Source: Prevotellaceae bacterium HUN156
GTDB lineage: Bacteria; Bacteroidota; Bacteroidia; Bacteroidales; Bacteroidaceae
Direction: 5' to 3'
Assembly: GCA_900119285.1 (NCBI GenBank)
Contig: FPIT01000006.1
Span: 179,433 to 243,432 of the forward strand
Length of the DNA: 64,000 nucleotides
The notes under the pieces were generated by a model that saw only the letters and a list, made by a program, of their open reading frames with translations, was not told the DNA's origin and did no database searches. Below are positions 15,488 to 25,447 of this stretch, piece by piece. Each line of letters starts with the position of its first letter. Position 1 is the first letter of the stretch. Made by a program: the position numbers and the translations under genes.

Positions 15488-18400
15488 TTACTTCTCAGGT
15501 TCATAATCTACTGGACGATGTGCATACTGGGCAATCTCGGTAGCCACATCAGCCTGATTTTCATCATCGAACTTCATGGGAGAAATCTTCTCCTGTAGGC
15601 TCTGGAAGATGACAAATAGGCCTGGAACCACGATAATCTGGAACAGCGTACCAATCAACATACCACCAACAGCTGCAGCACCCAGAGTCTGGTTACCATT
15701 CTTACCTACACCTGAGGCAAACATCATAGGCAGCAAGCCGACAACCATTGCCAGAGAGGTCATCAAGATAGGACGCAGACGAGCAGCAGCACCCAAGATG
15801 GCTGACCACGTGATGGCCATACCCAAATGGCGACGCTCCAGGGCGAACTGTACAATCAGGATGGCGTTCTTAGCCAACAGACCAATCAGCATAATCAGTG
15901 AGATCTGCATGTAGATATCGTTGGCGTGACCAAACATCATGGTGAAGAGGAAACAGCCTGCCAATCCGAAAGGAATAGAGAGTACTACAGCCAAAGGCAG
16001 GATGTACGACTCGTACTGAGCTGACAGGATGAGGTAGATGAAGATGAAGCACAGCACGAAGATGATGGCTGTGGTGTTAGAAGCCTTCGCCTCCTCACGG
16101 GTAAGACCAGAGAAGTCGTAAGAGTAACCTGCGGGCAGTACGTCGGCAGCTACCTCACGGGCGGCATTCAGAGCCTCACCGGTAGAGTATCCGTTGGCAA
16201 CAGTTGCTGTTACGTTGATACTGGTAAACAGGTTGAATCGGCTGATGTTCATAGGACCATATACGCGCTCCAACTGGCAGAACTCCTGAACGGGAGCCAT
16301 ACCGCCTGGTGTACGTACATAGATGCTCTTCAGTGACTCTGGTGTCATGCGCGACTCGGGAGTACCCTGAATCATCACACGATAGAGCTTACCGTAGCTA
16401 TTGAAGTTTGACGCATACAGACCTCCGAAGTAACCCTGCAATGTAGAGAGCACAGTGGTGGGAGAGATACCCGACTGCTTACACTTAGCAACATCTACGT
16501 GTACCATATATTGTGGATAATTCGGGTTGTATGATGTCTGTGCGGTCTGGAACTCAGGACGCTTGTTCAGCTCAGCCAGATAGTCCTTGACGATGCCGAA
16601 GAACTTGTCTAGCGAGCCACCGGTACGGTCTTGCATCACCAGCGAGATACCACTGCTGAGTGAGAAGCCAGGCACCATAGGTGGAGCAAAGGCCAGAATC
16701 TGGGCATCCTTGATGTGGGCAGTCTTCACAAAGATTTGTGCGATGACACCCGTTGACTCATAAGGATTGAGGAAGAAGCGATAGATACCATCGCCCTGCC
16801 ACAGACCACTAATCTTCCACCAGAGTCCCTTCTGACGCTCAGAGAATGGTTTCAACTTCAGGATGAAGGTAGCCTGGTCTGAACCAGAACCTGCAATGAA
16901 GTTGTAACCCTGAATCTGCTCACGGCTCTGAATGGCTGGGTCGGCAGCAAGGATAGAGTCAACCTGTGCTACAATCTCCTTGGTGCGAGCCTCAGAGGTA
17001 GCAGGAGGCATAGTGATGGTACAGAAGAGTGTACCGGTATCCTCGTCGGGCACCAGACCTGTCTTGGTGAACGAGAATGTTCCTACCATCACAACGATAG
17101 CCAAGATGACGGTGGTGATGACGGGAATGGGTTTGTGAACCAGTTTCTGAACCTGTCCCTTATACTTACCCAGAATCTTATCGTAGGCAGTATTGAAGGC
17201 CAGGTGGAAACGGTCTATGCGCGACAATTTCTTATGGCCATCCTTATCATGAGGTTTCAAGAAGATAGCACACAGGGCTGGTGAAAGGGTCAAGGCGTTC
17301 AGCGCCGATATAAAGATGCTGACAGCCATTGTTACACCGAACTCACGATAGAATGCGCCTGAGGTACCTCCGATGAATGATACAGGGATGAACACAGATG
17401 CCATCACCAGCGTAATAGAGATGATAGCGCCCGAAATCTCGTTCATGGCGTCGATTGATGCCGTCAACGTAGATTTATATCCCTGGTCGAGCTTAGCATG
17501 CACGGCCTCAACAACCACGATGGCATCGTCCACCACGATGGCAATAGCCAGCAGCAAGGCGGACAGCGTCAGCAGGTTGATAGAGAAGCCCATCACGTTC
17601 AGGAAGAAGAACGTACCAATCAGTGACACAGGTACGGCAATCAACGGAATCAGCGTAGAGCGCCAGTCCTGCAAGAATACATAGATTACTACGAATACAA
17701 GGAAGAGCGTAAAGAAGAGGGTAAAGATTACCTCTTCGATAGACGCATACAAGAACTCTGTAACATCGTAGTTAATCTTATAGTACATGCCCGGAGGGAA
17801 CAGCTTTGACTGCTCTTCCAACTCTGCCTTTACCTGCTTGGCAATCTCGTTGGCATTAGAACCAGCCACCTGCTGAACCATGGTCATGATAGAAGGAATA
17901 CCGTTGTTCTTCATTGATACTGAGTAGCCTTCACCACCCAGCTCAATCTTGGCAACATCCTTCAACTTGAGGGTCTGACCATTTGTATCACTCTTGATGA
18001 TGATATTGCCAAACTCCTCGGCACTACGGAAGCGACCGGTATAGCGCATCGCATACTCGTAGGCCACACCCTTAGACTGCTCACCAAACTTACCTGGTGC
18101 TGCCTCGATATTCTGCTCAGCCAGTACGCCAGCGATATCAGAAGGCATCAAGTTGTGTTGTTTCAGCACATCAGGCTTCAGCCATATACGCATAGCGTAT
18201 GTCTTGGCGCTGAAGCTTGAAGCATCACCCACACCCTGAATACGCTTCAAGGCTGGTACGATGTTGATGGCATTGTAGTTAGTCAGGAACTCATCGTCGT
18301 AGCGTCCGTCAGATGTCAACGAAATCATCAACACCTGTGAAGACTGACGCTTTACCACACGCACACCAATCTGGTTAACCTCGGAAGGAAGCAACGGAGT

Positions 18401-18742
18401 GGCCTGACTCACACGGTTTTGTACATTCACCGCACACATATCTGGATTCATGCCCTGACGGAACATAATCTGAATCATGGCAGAACCAGGCGAAGCGGTA
18501 CTGGTGATATAGTCCATGCCTTCCACACCATTGATACTTTCTTCCAACGGGGTGATAACGGCATTCTTCACCGTCTCTGCATCGGCGCCAGGATAACTGG
18601 TCATCACCACGATGTTAGGCGGTGCAATATTGGGATACTGCTCAATAGGCAGCGATACCAATCCAATGAAACCCAGCAACACGATGACAATAGAAATCAC
18701 CGTAGAAAGCACTGGGCGCTTAATAAAATTAGTAAAAGTCAT
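15488..18742 (-). CDS. RND efflux pump inner-membrane transporter (AcrB/HAE1 family)
   Basis: At 1084 residues it has the full RND layout: a first helix at about residues 12-30 (RPVLSTVISIVIVLLGF), two large periplasmic domains, and the TM4 segment LLLAIAIVVDDAIVVVEAVHA with the proton-relay Asp-Asp pair. FxGxxGAFYRE-like and LTLSPALCA motifs follow, and a second half ends GLLPMMFASGVG...GGMLIGTLFQIIVVP. It exports hydrophobic or amphiphilic compounds using the proton gradient. It follows the MFP gene by about 110 bases that hold TTTGATG-type repeats. The cargo cannot be told from sequence. Confidence 0.95.
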   Translation of the reverse strand: MTFTNFIKRPVLSTVISIVIVLLGFIGLVSLPIEQYPNIAPPNIVVMTSYPGADAETVKNAVITPLEESINGVEGMDYITSTASPGSAMIQIMFRQGMNPDMCAVNVQNRVSQATPLLPSEVNQIGVRVVKRQSSQVLMISLTSDGRYDDEFLTNYNAINIVPALKRIQGVGDASSFSAKTYAMRIWLKPDVLKQHNLMPSDIAGVLAEQNIEAAPGKFGEQSKGVAYEYAMRYTGRFRSAEEFGNIIIKSDTNGQTLKLKDVAKIELGGEGYSVSMKNNGIPSIMTMVQQVAGSNANEIAKQVKAELEEQSKLFPPGMYYKINYDVTEFLYASIEEVIFTLFFTLFLVFVVIYVFLQDWRSTLIPLIAVPVSLIGTFFFLNVMGFSINLLTLSALLLAIAIVVDDAIVVVEAVHAKLDQGYKSTLTASIDAMNEISGAIISITLVMASVFIPVSFIGGTSGAFYREFGVTMAVSIFISALNALTLSPALCAIFLKPHDKDGHKKLSRIDRFHLAFNTAYDKILGKYKGQVQKLVHKPIPVITTVILAIVVMVGTFSFTKTGLVPDEDTGTLFCTITMPPATSEARTKEIVAQVDSILAADPAIQSREQIQGYNFIAGSGSDQATFILKLKPFSERQKGLWWKISGLWQGDGIYRFFLNPYESTGVIAQIFVKTAHIKDAQILAFAPPMVPGFSLSSGISLVMQDRTGGSLDKFFGIVKDYLAELNKRPEFQTAQTSYNPNYPQYMVHVDVAKCKQSGISPTTVLSTLQGYFGGLYASNFNSYGKLYRVMIQGTPESRMTPESLKSIYVRTPGGMAPVQEFCQLERVYGPMNISRFNLFTSINVTATVANGYSTGEALNAAREVAADVLPAGYSYDFSGLTREEAKASNTTAIIFVLCFIFIYLILSAQYESYILPLAVVLSIPFGLAGCFLFTMMFGHANDIYMQISLIMLIGLLAKNAILIVQFALERRHLGMAITWSAILGAAARLRPILMTSLAMVVGLLPMMFASGVGKNGNQTLGAAAVGGMLIGTLFQIIVVPGLFVIFQSLQEKISPMKFDDENQADVATEIAQYAHRPVDYEPEK

Positions 18743-18751
18743 ATTCTTGTA

Positions 18752-18850
18752 CTTTGAAATTTGATGTTTGATATTTGAAGTTTTTGATTTGTCCTCTATG
18801 CTACTTGTTGGTATTCATAAATTTCAAATTTCAATCTTCAAACTTCAAAC
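18752..18850. repeat. Inverted TTTGATG arrays between MFP and RND genes
   Basis: A TTTGAAATTTGATG... array at 18755-18788 and its reverse-oriented counterpart CAAATTTCAATCTTCAAAC at 18825-18849 face each other. They could form a long imperfect hairpin within the operon mRNA and so tune RND expression relative to the MFP. Confidence 0.7.
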
Positions 18851-18854
18851 GATG

Positions 18855-20015
18855 TTATTTCTTCATCGCTCCTACGATGTCGCCAGCAGACATCTCCTTA
18901 GCCTGCTCGGCAATCTTCTGTTCATAGCGCTCTGGAGTGATGGGTACAATCTCCATACCATCGGTCAGTTTGGTGATACCATTGGTAACATACTTATCAC
19001 CTACCTTCAGGCCCTCGGTTACGACATAGTTCAGACCATCGTCCTGAGGATCTACCTTAATCTCAGAGTACTTCACCTTGTTGTCAGAGCCTACCAAATA
19101 AACAAACTTCTTGTTCTGTACCTCTGATACGCAGCGCTGTGGAATAACGATAGCACTGGAGGTCTGACGTGGGATAATAACAGTACCAGTAGCACCGCTC
19201 TTCAACACCTTCTCAGGATTGGGGAAAGCAGCGATAAGCTGAACAGAACCGGTGGCCTGGTCAATCACACCACTCATCTTGGTAACAGTACCCTCAGAAG
19301 CGTAGATGCTGCCATCAGCCAACTGGAGCTTAACAGCAGAAAGTTTATCCAAGCCTGTCTGAGAGAGGAGCATAGCGTCCTTCTCTGTAACAGAGAAGTA
19401 AGCCTCCATAGAAGAGTTGTTAGAAACAGTGGTCAGCACATTAGAGCCACTAACCAAAGCGCCCTTCTTGAAAGGCAGAGTACCTACGACACCTGCAGCA
19501 GGACTCTTAACAAAGCAGAAGCTGAGCGACTCCTTGGCAGAGGCCAAAGCAGCCTGAGCCTGTGCCAGCTGAGCCTGTGCACTCTCGTATGTATTCTTTG
19601 AAGTCTGCAGCTCATAGTCACCAATGACTTTTTTCTCATGCAACTGCTGAGCGTTGTCATAGGTCAGTTTGGCTGTGTTGCACTGCTGCTGAGCAGCATT
19701 AACGGCAGCCTGAGCCTGACGAACCTGAGCCTGATAAGTCTCGTTGTCAATTACAAACAATACCTGACCAGCAGATACGGTCTGTCCTTCTTTCACATTA
19801 ATCTGGGTCAGGAAGCCCTGAACCTTTGGACGAATTTCAACATCCTGAATACCCTTAATAACAGCAGGGTATGTGGTTTGCATGTCGGCATTTGAAGTAC
19901 CCACTGTCACTACAGGGAACTCATTGTCTCCGAAAGATGGGCGGCCACCGCCACCTCCACAAGAAACCAGCATTGCAGCAATAGCCACAAGAGTTACAAT
20001 TTTCTTCATTTTCAT
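18855..20015 (-). CDS. RND periplasmic adaptor (AcrA/MFP family) lipoprotein
   Basis: The signal peptide ends AAMLVSC followed by a polyglycine stretch, giving a lipid anchor. The 386-residue protein has the biotinyl-lipoyl-like segment (EIRPKVQGFLTQINVKEGQTVSAGQVLFVID), an alanine/glutamine-rich helical hairpin (residues 90-160), the second lipoyl half (SPAAGVVGTLPFKKGALV) and beta-barrel and membrane-proximal parts. It joins the RND pump to the TolC duct. It is first in the efflux operon. No regulator of the TetR or AraC type is adjacent. An alternative start two codons in (20009) is possible. Confidence 0.93.
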   Translation of the reverse strand: MKMKKIVTLVAIAAMLVSCGGGGGRPSFGDNEFPVVTVGTSNADMQTTYPAVIKGIQDVEIRPKVQGFLTQINVKEGQTVSAGQVLFVIDNETYQAQVRQAQAAVNAAQQQCNTAKLTYDNAQQLHEKKVIGDYELQTSKNTYESAQAQLAQAQAALASAKESLSFCFVKSPAAGVVGTLPFKKGALVSGSNVLTTVSNNSSMEAYFSVTEKDAMLLSQTGLDKLSAVKLQLADGSIYASEGTVTKMSGVIDQATGSVQLIAAFPNPEKVLKSGATGTVIIPRQTSSAIVIPQRCVSEVQNKKFVYLVGSDNKVKYSEIKVDPQDDGLNYVVTEGLKVGDKYVTNGITKLTDGMEIVPITPERYEQKIAEQAKEMSAGDIVGAMKK

Positions 20016-20174
20016 TACTATTTAATTTATTATTCGAATAATCTTATCAGAAAACTCAAAACATCCCGTTTAGTTTTCAATTTGAAAAAATAGCAAATAA
20101 TCCCCATAACTATATCTTTGATATAGCATATTTAACAAACTTTCATAACCCGTGTGGGTAAAATTTAACAAACT

Positions 20175-21656
20175 TTACGTAGTCTTCAACCCCATTGATG
20201 CGGCTTTCTGCATCAATAGTTGCATCAGCGGCTCACGCTCATTCTCCACCTTATTGTCTAAAACAGCATCCTTCAGATATTGCTTTAAGACACCCACCTC
20301 GCGAGATGGTTGCAGGTGGAACATTTCCATAATTTCATTACCATCAATAACAGGCTGCAGAAGACGCTTATAGTCTTTTACCTGAAGGTCGGCTAACTTC
20401 TCACGCACAATACGGAAATTCTCTAAGAACATTTTTTTCTTAATATCGTTTTTAGAGGTAATGTCGGCCTCACAAAGTGTCATCAGATCATCAATATCAT
20501 CGCCAGCATCATTGAGCAGACGGCGTACAGCAGAGTCAGTAACCTCACTGTCGGCAATCACCTGTGGACGCATATGAAGGTCAACCAACTTTTGTACATA
20601 TTTCATCTCTGCACCCATTGGCAGTTTCAAGCGACGAAAGATATTAGCTACTTGCTTGGCACCTATAATATTATGATTATGGAAAGTCCAACCAATACCA
20701 GGTTCCCATCGCTTTGATTTTGTCTTACCAATATCATGCAACAAGGCAGCCCAACGAAGCCAGAGAGAAGCCTCCCCCAGTGGGGGGAGGTTGGAGGGGG
20801 CTTTAATTACATTTTCCAGCACCTCCAACGTATGATAGAAGTTATTCTTATGGGCACGACCGTCTTTCTTCTCTACAATATCAAGGGCAGCCAGTTCGGG
20901 CAAGATAATCTGCAGAAGTCCTGAGCGCTGCAAGTATTCGAAGCCTATGCTGGGATGTGGCGCCATCATAATCTTGTTCAGCTCCACCTCGATGCGCTCA
21001 CCACTCACAATCTTGATACGGTCAGCCATACGCTGCAGGGCTTCGAACGTCTCGGGTTCGATATGAAAATTCAGCTGAGTAGCAAAACGAATGCAGCGCA
21101 TCATTCGCAAGGGGTCATCACTGAAGGTCACCTCAGGATCCAAAGGTGTAGCAATGATGCCATCCTCCAAATCAGCAATACCATTAAAGGGGTCTACCAA
21201 TTCGCCAAAGCGAGTCTTATTCAAGCATATAGCCATCGCATTGATGGTAAAGTCGCGACGATTCTGGTCATCCTCCAGCGTACCATTTTCCACAATGGGC
21301 TTACGTGAGTCATGACTATAGCTTTCCTTGCGAGCCCCCACAAATTCAACTTCCACCTCTTGACTCTTGCCTGCAGGTCCTTTGCTTCTATATTTCACCT
21401 GTGCCGTACCGAAGTTGCGGAATACCGATAAATGCGCCTTTTTGCCCAGTTGTTTCTTCAGTGCCGATGCCACCTCAATACCACTACCAACCACCACCAC
21501 ATCAATGTCGTTGCTAGGACGCTCAAGGAAGATATCACGCACATAACCACCCACAACATAGCATTCCACTCCCATCTGATCAGCTACTTCACTGATTTGA
21601 TGAAAGATATCCTTATCCAATATTTTCGCTAACGCTTCGTCCGAATACAGTTTCAT
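20175..21656 (-). CDS. cca: CCA tRNA nucleotidyltransferase / HD-domain protein
   Basis: The enzyme adds or repairs the 3' CCA of tRNA. The head domain has GGYVRDIFLERPSNDIDVVVVG (nucleotidyltransferase signature with the DxD metal site) and RRDFTINAMA. The middle carries the RNA-binding part and LHDIGKTKSKRW plus HNHNIIGA form an HD-type hydrolase domain. The start at 21656 follows a TAACTTTG -7 box by five bases; the longer frame from 21746 would include promoter sequence. Residues after ENVI (KAPSNLPPLGEAS) are translated from an in-frame palindromic repeat (20769-20803), just before the HD motif. Confidence 0.92.
   Translation of the reverse strand: MKLYSDEALAKILDKDIFHQISEVADQMGVECYVVGGYVRDIFLERPSNDIDVVVVGSGIEVASALKKQLGKKAHLSVFRNFGTAQVKYRSKGPAGKSQEVEVEFVGARKESYSHDSRKPIVENGTLEDDQNRRDFTINAMAICLNKTRFGELVDPFNGIADLEDGIIATPLDPEVTFSDDPLRMMRCIRFATQLNFHIEPETFEALQRMADRIKIVSGERIEVELNKIMMAPHPSIGFEYLQRSGLLQIILPELAALDIVEKKDGRAHKNNFYHTLEVLENVIKAPSNLPPLGEASLWLRWAALLHDIGKTKSKRWEPGIGWTFHNHNIIGAKQVANIFRRLKLPMGAEMKYVQKLVDLHMRPQVIADSEVTDSAVRRLLNDAGDDIDDLMTLCEADITSKNDIKKKMFLENFRIVREKLADLQVKDYKRLLQPVIDGNEIMEMFHLQPSREVGVLKQYLKDAVLDNKVENEREPLMQLLMQKAASMGLKTT
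20769..20803. repeat. GC-rich palindromic repeat inside the cca gene
   Basis: GCCTCCCCCAGTGGGGGGAG followed by GTTGGAGGGGGCTT, matching the copy at 2620-2654 almost base for base. It keeps the frame and encodes about 12 extra residues. Confidence 0.9.
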
Positions 21657-21661
21657 GGCTG

Positions 21662-21692
21662 CAAAGTTAGCACAAACCGAGAGAAATACAAA
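21662..21692 (-). promoter_or_regulatory. Promoter of cca, nearly leaderless
   Basis: Minus-strand TTTG (21692-21689), 19 bases, TAACTTTG (21669-21662), with the ATG only five bases further on (21656). Confidence 0.75.
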
Positions 21693-21877
21693 ACAAAACA
21701 CGAAGTTTTTGATTTTATTTCCGAGGTGCAGCCTAATTTCGACCAATAGGTCAAAGGTACGAATTTATTTATAATTCAGTAGTCATAATTGACGATGATT
21801 ATTATCTTTTAACGGAGTTCACAACCTTTGGTTCACATTATTTTATTACCTTTGCAGCCAAATTGTAAGAAAATCAA

Positions 21878-22216
21878 GTGAAAATGAAGAGATGTTTACT
21901 GGCCGCAATGGTAGTAAAAAGTTTGAAATACATATCACTCATCGCCATCGTCATCTGCCTTGCCGCATGTGGCAACAATCGCGAACAAGAGATGGAGAAA
22001 TTCCGTCAGAAAGTGCGCGAGCAGTATTTGGAGAGAAAATTGATTGAAGCCCAACTGCAGTTGGCTCATACCGACAGCCTACTACAAGAGAGAGAGGCTC
22101 ACGAGGATAGTATTCATGCTCCCAAACGCGCCTATCAGGATTCCCTTGAACTCGCTGCCGACGTACAGGGAGCTCAAATACGATATATCCACAAGAAGCA
22201 GAAAGAACTGCAATAA
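21878..22216 (+). CDS. Small lipoprotein with coiled coil
   Basis: The 112-residue frame has a lipoprotein signal (SLIAIVICLAAC) and a charged helical body (EQEMEKFRQKVREQYLERKL and the following glutamine-rich part) that should form a coiled coil. A TACCTTTG box lies at 21847-21854. The signal starts more naturally at the internal ATG 21908 (MVVKSLKYIS), so the first ten residues may not be made. I do not recognise the family. It precedes the DUF1599 gene, which has its own promoter. Confidence 0.65.
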   Translation: MKMKRCLLAAMVVKSLKYISLIAIVICLAACGNNREQEMEKFRQKVREQYLERKLIEAQLQLAHTDSLLQEREAHEDSIHAPKRAYQDSLELAADVQGAQIRYIHKKQKELQ

Positions 22217-22248
22217 TTTGGTTATTTCGTTGTAAATGTGTAATTTTG
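22217..22248 (+). promoter_or_regulatory. Promoter of the DUF1599 gene
   Basis: TTTG (22217-22220), 20 bases, TAATTTTG (22241-22248), ten bases before the ATG at 22259. It overlaps the stop codon of the preceding small lipoprotein gene. Confidence 0.75.
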
Positions 22249-22258
22249 CCTGCGAATT

Positions 22259-22813
22259 ATGGCTAATAAAGAAGCAAAAACAAACGCTCAATTTGAACAG
22301 GTCATACAAGAATGTAGATCACTGTTTGAGAAGAAGCTCCATGACTATGGTGCCTCTTGGCGCATATTGCGTCCCCAGTCGCTAACCGACCAATTGTTTA
22401 TCAAGGCAAAGCGCATCCGCTCTCTTGAGATTAAGAAGGAATCACTGGTCGGCGAAGGCATCCGTCCCGAATTCATCGCACTTATCAACTACGGCATCGT
22501 CGGACTGATACAAATCTATCATGGTTTTAGTGATACGGTAGACATCAGCAACGAGGAAGCCATGAAGCTCTATGACAAGTATGCGACAGAGGCGCTGGAA
22601 CTGATGAAGCGCAAGAATCACGACTATGATGAAGCATGGCGAGGCATGCGCGTCAGTTCATACACGGACTTCATCCTCACAAAGATAGAACGCATCAAGG
22701 AAATCGAGAACTTGGGTGGTGACACGCTCGTCAGCGAAGGAATTGATGCCAACTATATGGATATCATCAACTACGCTGTATTCGGAGCGATTAAGTTGGG
22801 AGAGAAGGAGTAA
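22259..22813 (+). CDS. DUF1599 family protein (nucleotide modification associated domain 1)
   Basis: The 184-residue protein consists of two similar halves, each with a K-x-H/N-DYGxSW/DYDEAW motif (KKLHDYGASWRILRP and KNHDYDEAWRGMR), followed by IKAKRIRSLE/ITKIERIKEIE and a GIRPEFIALINYGIVG/GIDANYMDIINYAVFG segment. This duplicated layout is the DUF1599 pattern. The biochemical role is not established to my knowledge; the domain name links it to modified nucleotides. It starts a conserved Bacteroidales run with the DoxX-like, tpiA, SPOR and folE genes. Confidence 0.85.
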   Translation: MANKEAKTNAQFEQVIQECRSLFEKKLHDYGASWRILRPQSLTDQLFIKAKRIRSLEIKKESLVGEGIRPEFIALINYGIVGLIQIYHGFSDTVDISNEEAMKLYDKYATEALELMKRKNHDYDEAWRGMRVSSYTDFILTKIERIKEIENLGGDTLVSEGIDANYMDIINYAVFGAIKLGEKE

Positions 22814-22825
22814 GGAGAACAGACG

Positions 22826-24760
22826 GTGAGAAAGGTTGCAGTAAATATTGCCCGCGTAATACTGGCCGTAGTCCTAATATTCTCAGGATTTGTAAAGGCC
22901 GTAGATCCGTTGGGCACGCAATATAAACTCACTGACTATCTGACAGCGATGCATATGCAGACGCTGGCACCAGACTTCCTCACCTTGGGAGCATCCGTCA
23001 TATTATCAGCTGTAGAGTTTGGATTAGGCATCTGCCTGTTGTTTGCCATCCGAAAGAAGACATCAACAACACTGGCACTACTGCTGATGGCTGTGATGAC
23101 ACCATTGACTCTCTGGCTGGCAATAGCCGACCCCGTCAGTGACTGCGGATGTTTTGGTGATGCCATCGTGCTTACCAATTGGCAGACTTTCGGCAAGAAC
23201 GTAATACTGCTCATCTTTACATTTATGGTGTGGAAGTGGCCTCACGACATGGTACGCCTGATATCTGTTTCCAACCAATGGATTGTTGTCAACTACTCGG
23301 CAATATTCATTCTTGCAGTATCAGGATGGTCACTATACGACCTACCCTATTTCGACTTCCGCCCCTATCACATAGGGACAGACCTGCGAAAAGGATGGCA
23401 AGCGATGATGGAGGGTGAAGAATCGCCCTATTCGGAGTTTTTCTTGCAACGGGTTGAGGATGGCGAAGACATCACAGACTCTCTGCTAAACAGTAAGGGA
23501 TATCTATTCCTACTGATTGCACCCCATTTGGAACAAGCAGACGACAGTCAGTTGGATCTGATAAATCAGGTGTACGAATATGCAGAAGACCAAGGGTATC
23601 CGTTCTATGGTGTAACAGCCAGTGGAGAGAAAGGGATAGAACTATGGCGCGACAGGACTGGAGCAGAGTATCCTTTCTGTCAAACGGACGATATAACACT
23701 GAAAACCATCATACGCAGTAACCCAGGACTGCTGTTATTGAAAGATGGTGTTATTATCCGGAAATGGAGTCACAACCGTATTCCTGACGAATACGTACTG
23801 ACCAACCATTTGGAGAAGTTGGAAATAGGAAAGATGCCAAGCGACTCTATGCCTCGCAAGATACTGGCCATCGTCCTCTGTTACATTCTGCCATTGGTAT
23901 TACTCGCCATTGCAGACCGCCTGTGGGCTTGGTCTAAGTGGCTAAAGAGAAAAGAACAATCAAACAAGATATATCAACTTTTTAAAAAGAAACAGAAAAT
24001 GAGAAAGAAAATCGTAGCAGGCAACTGGAAAATGAACCTGAACCTGCAAGAGGGAGTGGCACTGGCCAAGGAACTGAATGAAGCTCTGCAGGCTGACAAG
24101 CCCAATTGTGACGTTGTTATTTGCACACCATTCATTCACCTGGCATCTGTTGCTCAGGTTCTCGACCAGAACATCATCGGTCTGGGTGCAGAGAACTGCG
24201 CAGACAAGGAGAAGGGTGCTTTCACCGGTGAGGTAAGCGCTGAGATGGTAAAGAGCACAGGTGCTCAGTATGTTATCCTCGGCCACAGCGAGCGTCGTGA
24301 ATACTACAAGGAGACTCCCGAGATCCTGAAAGAAAAGGTACAGCTGGCTCTGAAGAATGGTCTGAAGGTTATCTTCTGCATCGGTGAGACTCTGGCTGAG
24401 CGCGAGGCTAACAAGCAGAACGAGGTAGTAAAGGCTGAGCTCGAGGGTTCTGTATTCAACCTCTCTGAGGAAGACTTCCGCAAGATTATCATCGCATACG
24501 AGCCAATCTGGGCTATCGGTACTGGTAAGACTGCTACTGCTGAGCAGGCTGAAGAGATTCACGCTTACATCCGCTCTATCGTAGCTGAGAAGTACGGTCA
24601 GGCTGTTGCTGAGGACACCAGCATTCTGTATGGTGGTTCTTGCAAGGCTTCAAATGCTCCTGAGTTGTTCGCTAAGGTTGACATCGACGGTGGCCTCATC
24701 GGCGGTGCTTCACTGAAGTGCGCTGACTTCAAGGGTATCATTGATGCTTGGAAGAAGTAA
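22826..24760 (+). CDS. DoxX-like membrane protein fused in frame to triosephosphate isomerase
   Basis: The 644-residue frame starts at GTG 22826 behind TAAGGAG. Residues 1-140 form a four-helix DoxX/MauE-type domain ([25 protein letters not shown]). Residues about 185-340 resemble a thioredoxin fold without its CxxC. A further helix follows at about 348-368, then a lysine-rich linker ([18 protein letters not shown]) and from residue 392 a complete TpiA. In relatives these are normally separate adjacent genes. No stop codon lies between them here. An ATG in frame at 23999 would still give normal TpiA, so the membrane part may simply lack its stop, or a fused protein tethered to the membrane may also be made. 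Confidence 0.75.
   Translation: MRKVAVNIARVILAVVLIFSGFVKAVDPLGTQYKLTDYLTAMHMQTLAPDFLTLGASVILSAVEFGLGICLLFAIRKKTSTTLALLLMAVMTPLTLWLAIADPVSDCGCFGDAIVLTNWQTFGKNVILLIFTFMVWKWPHDMVRLISVSNQWIVVNYSAIFILAVSGWSLYDLPYFDFRPYHIGTDLRKGWQAMMEGEESPYSEFFLQRVEDGEDITDSLLNSKGYLFLLIAPHLEQADDSQLDLINQVYEYAEDQGYPFYGVTASGEKGIELWRDRTGAEYPFCQTDDITLKTIIRSNPGLLLLKDGVIIRKWSHNRIPDEYVLTNHLEKLEIGKMPSDSMPRKILAIVLCYILPLVLLAIADRLWAWSKWLKRKEQSNKIYQLFKKKQKMRKKIVAGNWKMNLNLQEGVALAKELNEALQADKPNCDVVICTPFIHLASVAQVLDQNIIGLGAENCADKEKGAFTGEVSAEMVKSTGAQYVILGHSERREYYKETPEILKEKVQLALKNGLKVIFCIGETLAEREANKQNEVVKAELEGSVFNLSEEDFRKIIIAYEPIWAIGTGKTATAEQAEEIHAYIRSIVAEKYGQAVAEDTSILYGGSCKASNAPELFAKVDIDGGLIGGASLKCADFKGIIDAWKK
23999..24760 (+). CDS. 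tpiA: Triosephosphate isomerase (internal start within the fused frame)
   Basis: From this ATG the protein is 253 residues, the normal length. It has all the key motifs: VAGNWKMN (Lys near the N-terminus), ILGHSERR (catalytic His), [14 protein letters not shown] (catalytic Glu and the flexible loop) and [10 protein letters not shown]. It interconverts dihydroxyacetone phosphate and glyceraldehyde 3-phosphate in glycolysis. Codon use changes sharply near this start to the GCT/GGT/AAG-rich bias of a highly expressed gene, which argues for independent translation from here. The sequence just upstream contains CTTTTTAAAAAG. Confidence 0.88.
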   Translation: MRKKIVAGNWKMNLNLQEGVALAKELNEALQADKPNCDVVICTPFIHLASVAQVLDQNIIGLGAENCADKEKGAFTGEVSAEMVKSTGAQYVILGHSERREYYKETPEILKEKVQLALKNGLKVIFCIGETLAEREANKQNEVVKAELEGSVFNLSEEDFRKIIIAYEPIWAIGTGKTATAEQAEEIHAYIRSIVAEKYGQAVAEDTSILYGGSCKASNAPELFAKVDIDGGLIGGASLKCADFKGIIDAWKK

Positions 24761-24775
24761 GAAATAGTAAAGATG

Positions 24776-24892
24776 GTAAAAAAGTAAAAGAGTAAAAAGG
24801 AGAAGCGTATGGAAACAAAACAGTATCAAATCATCAAAAAGGTATTGGTGCTTTTACCATTTTGCCTTTTTACTTTTTTACCTTTATCTTTA
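24776..24892. repeat. Inverted GGTAAAAAAGTAAAA repeats around the SPOR gene start
   Basis: GGTAAAAAAGTAAAAGAG lies at 24776-24793 and its inverse CCTTTTTACTTTTTTACC at 24865-24882. The downstream arm encodes the hydrophobic core of the signal peptide (CLFTFLPL). Confidence 0.8.
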
Positions 24893-25447
24893 TCCGCTCA
24901 GTCTTTCACTCAGCGCATCCAGAAGCAACCTGCTGCCGGACAAGGCTCTGTAACCATTCATCAGAGTGATTCCATCGACCAGTTGGTTAACTCAACGGTG
25001 CTTTCAGTGAAAGGAACAACAACGAAGACTAGCAGTCCTAGTTCTTCTAGTACTTCTAGCCCATCTAGTCATACTAGTCAGGCTAACACAACAAATAAGA
25101 CAACAACCACTACCCCACAAAGCACAACGACAACCACAACTGAAGAGACTACAGAACAGACTCAGAAGATGATACGTGGTGGTCATAAAGTAGTGGGATA
25201 TCGCGTGCAAGCCTTTGCAGGAGGTAATTCACGCAAAGATCGCCAACAGGCGGAACAGATACGCAACAGTATCAAGAGTCATTATCCTAACGTACCCGTA
25301 TACGTTCATTTCTACTCTCCACGATGGATTTGCCGTGTAGGAAACTATCGCACTTACGAGGAAGCTCACCAGATGCTTACCAGTTTGCGCAATCTTGGCT
25401 ATACACAGGCCTCTATCGTTAAAGGAAAGATTACAGTAGCAGACTAA
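24809..25447 (+). CDS. SPOR-domain protein with Thr/Ser-rich linker
   Basis: The 212-residue protein has a signal peptide (core [17 protein letters not shown]), a low-complexity Thr/Ser linker at about residues 65-125, and a C-terminal SPOR domain ([20 protein letters not shown] and [18 protein letters not shown]). SPOR domains bind septal glycan strands lacking stem peptides, so a role at the division site or envelope is likely. Part of the linker (25027-25081) is dense in CTAG. The stop codon overlaps the folE ATG (TAATG), so the two are translationally coupled. Confidence 0.85.
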   Translation: METKQYQIIKKVLVLLPFCLFTFLPLSLSAQSFTQRIQKQPAAGQGSVTIHQSDSIDQLVNSTVLSVKGTTTKTSSPSSSSTSSPSSHTSQANTTNKTTTTTPQSTTTTTTEETTEQTQKMIRGGHKVVGYRVQAFAGGNSRKDRQQAEQIRNSIKSHYPNVPVYVHFYSPRWICRVGNYRTYEEAHQMLTSLRNLGYTQASIVKGKITVAD

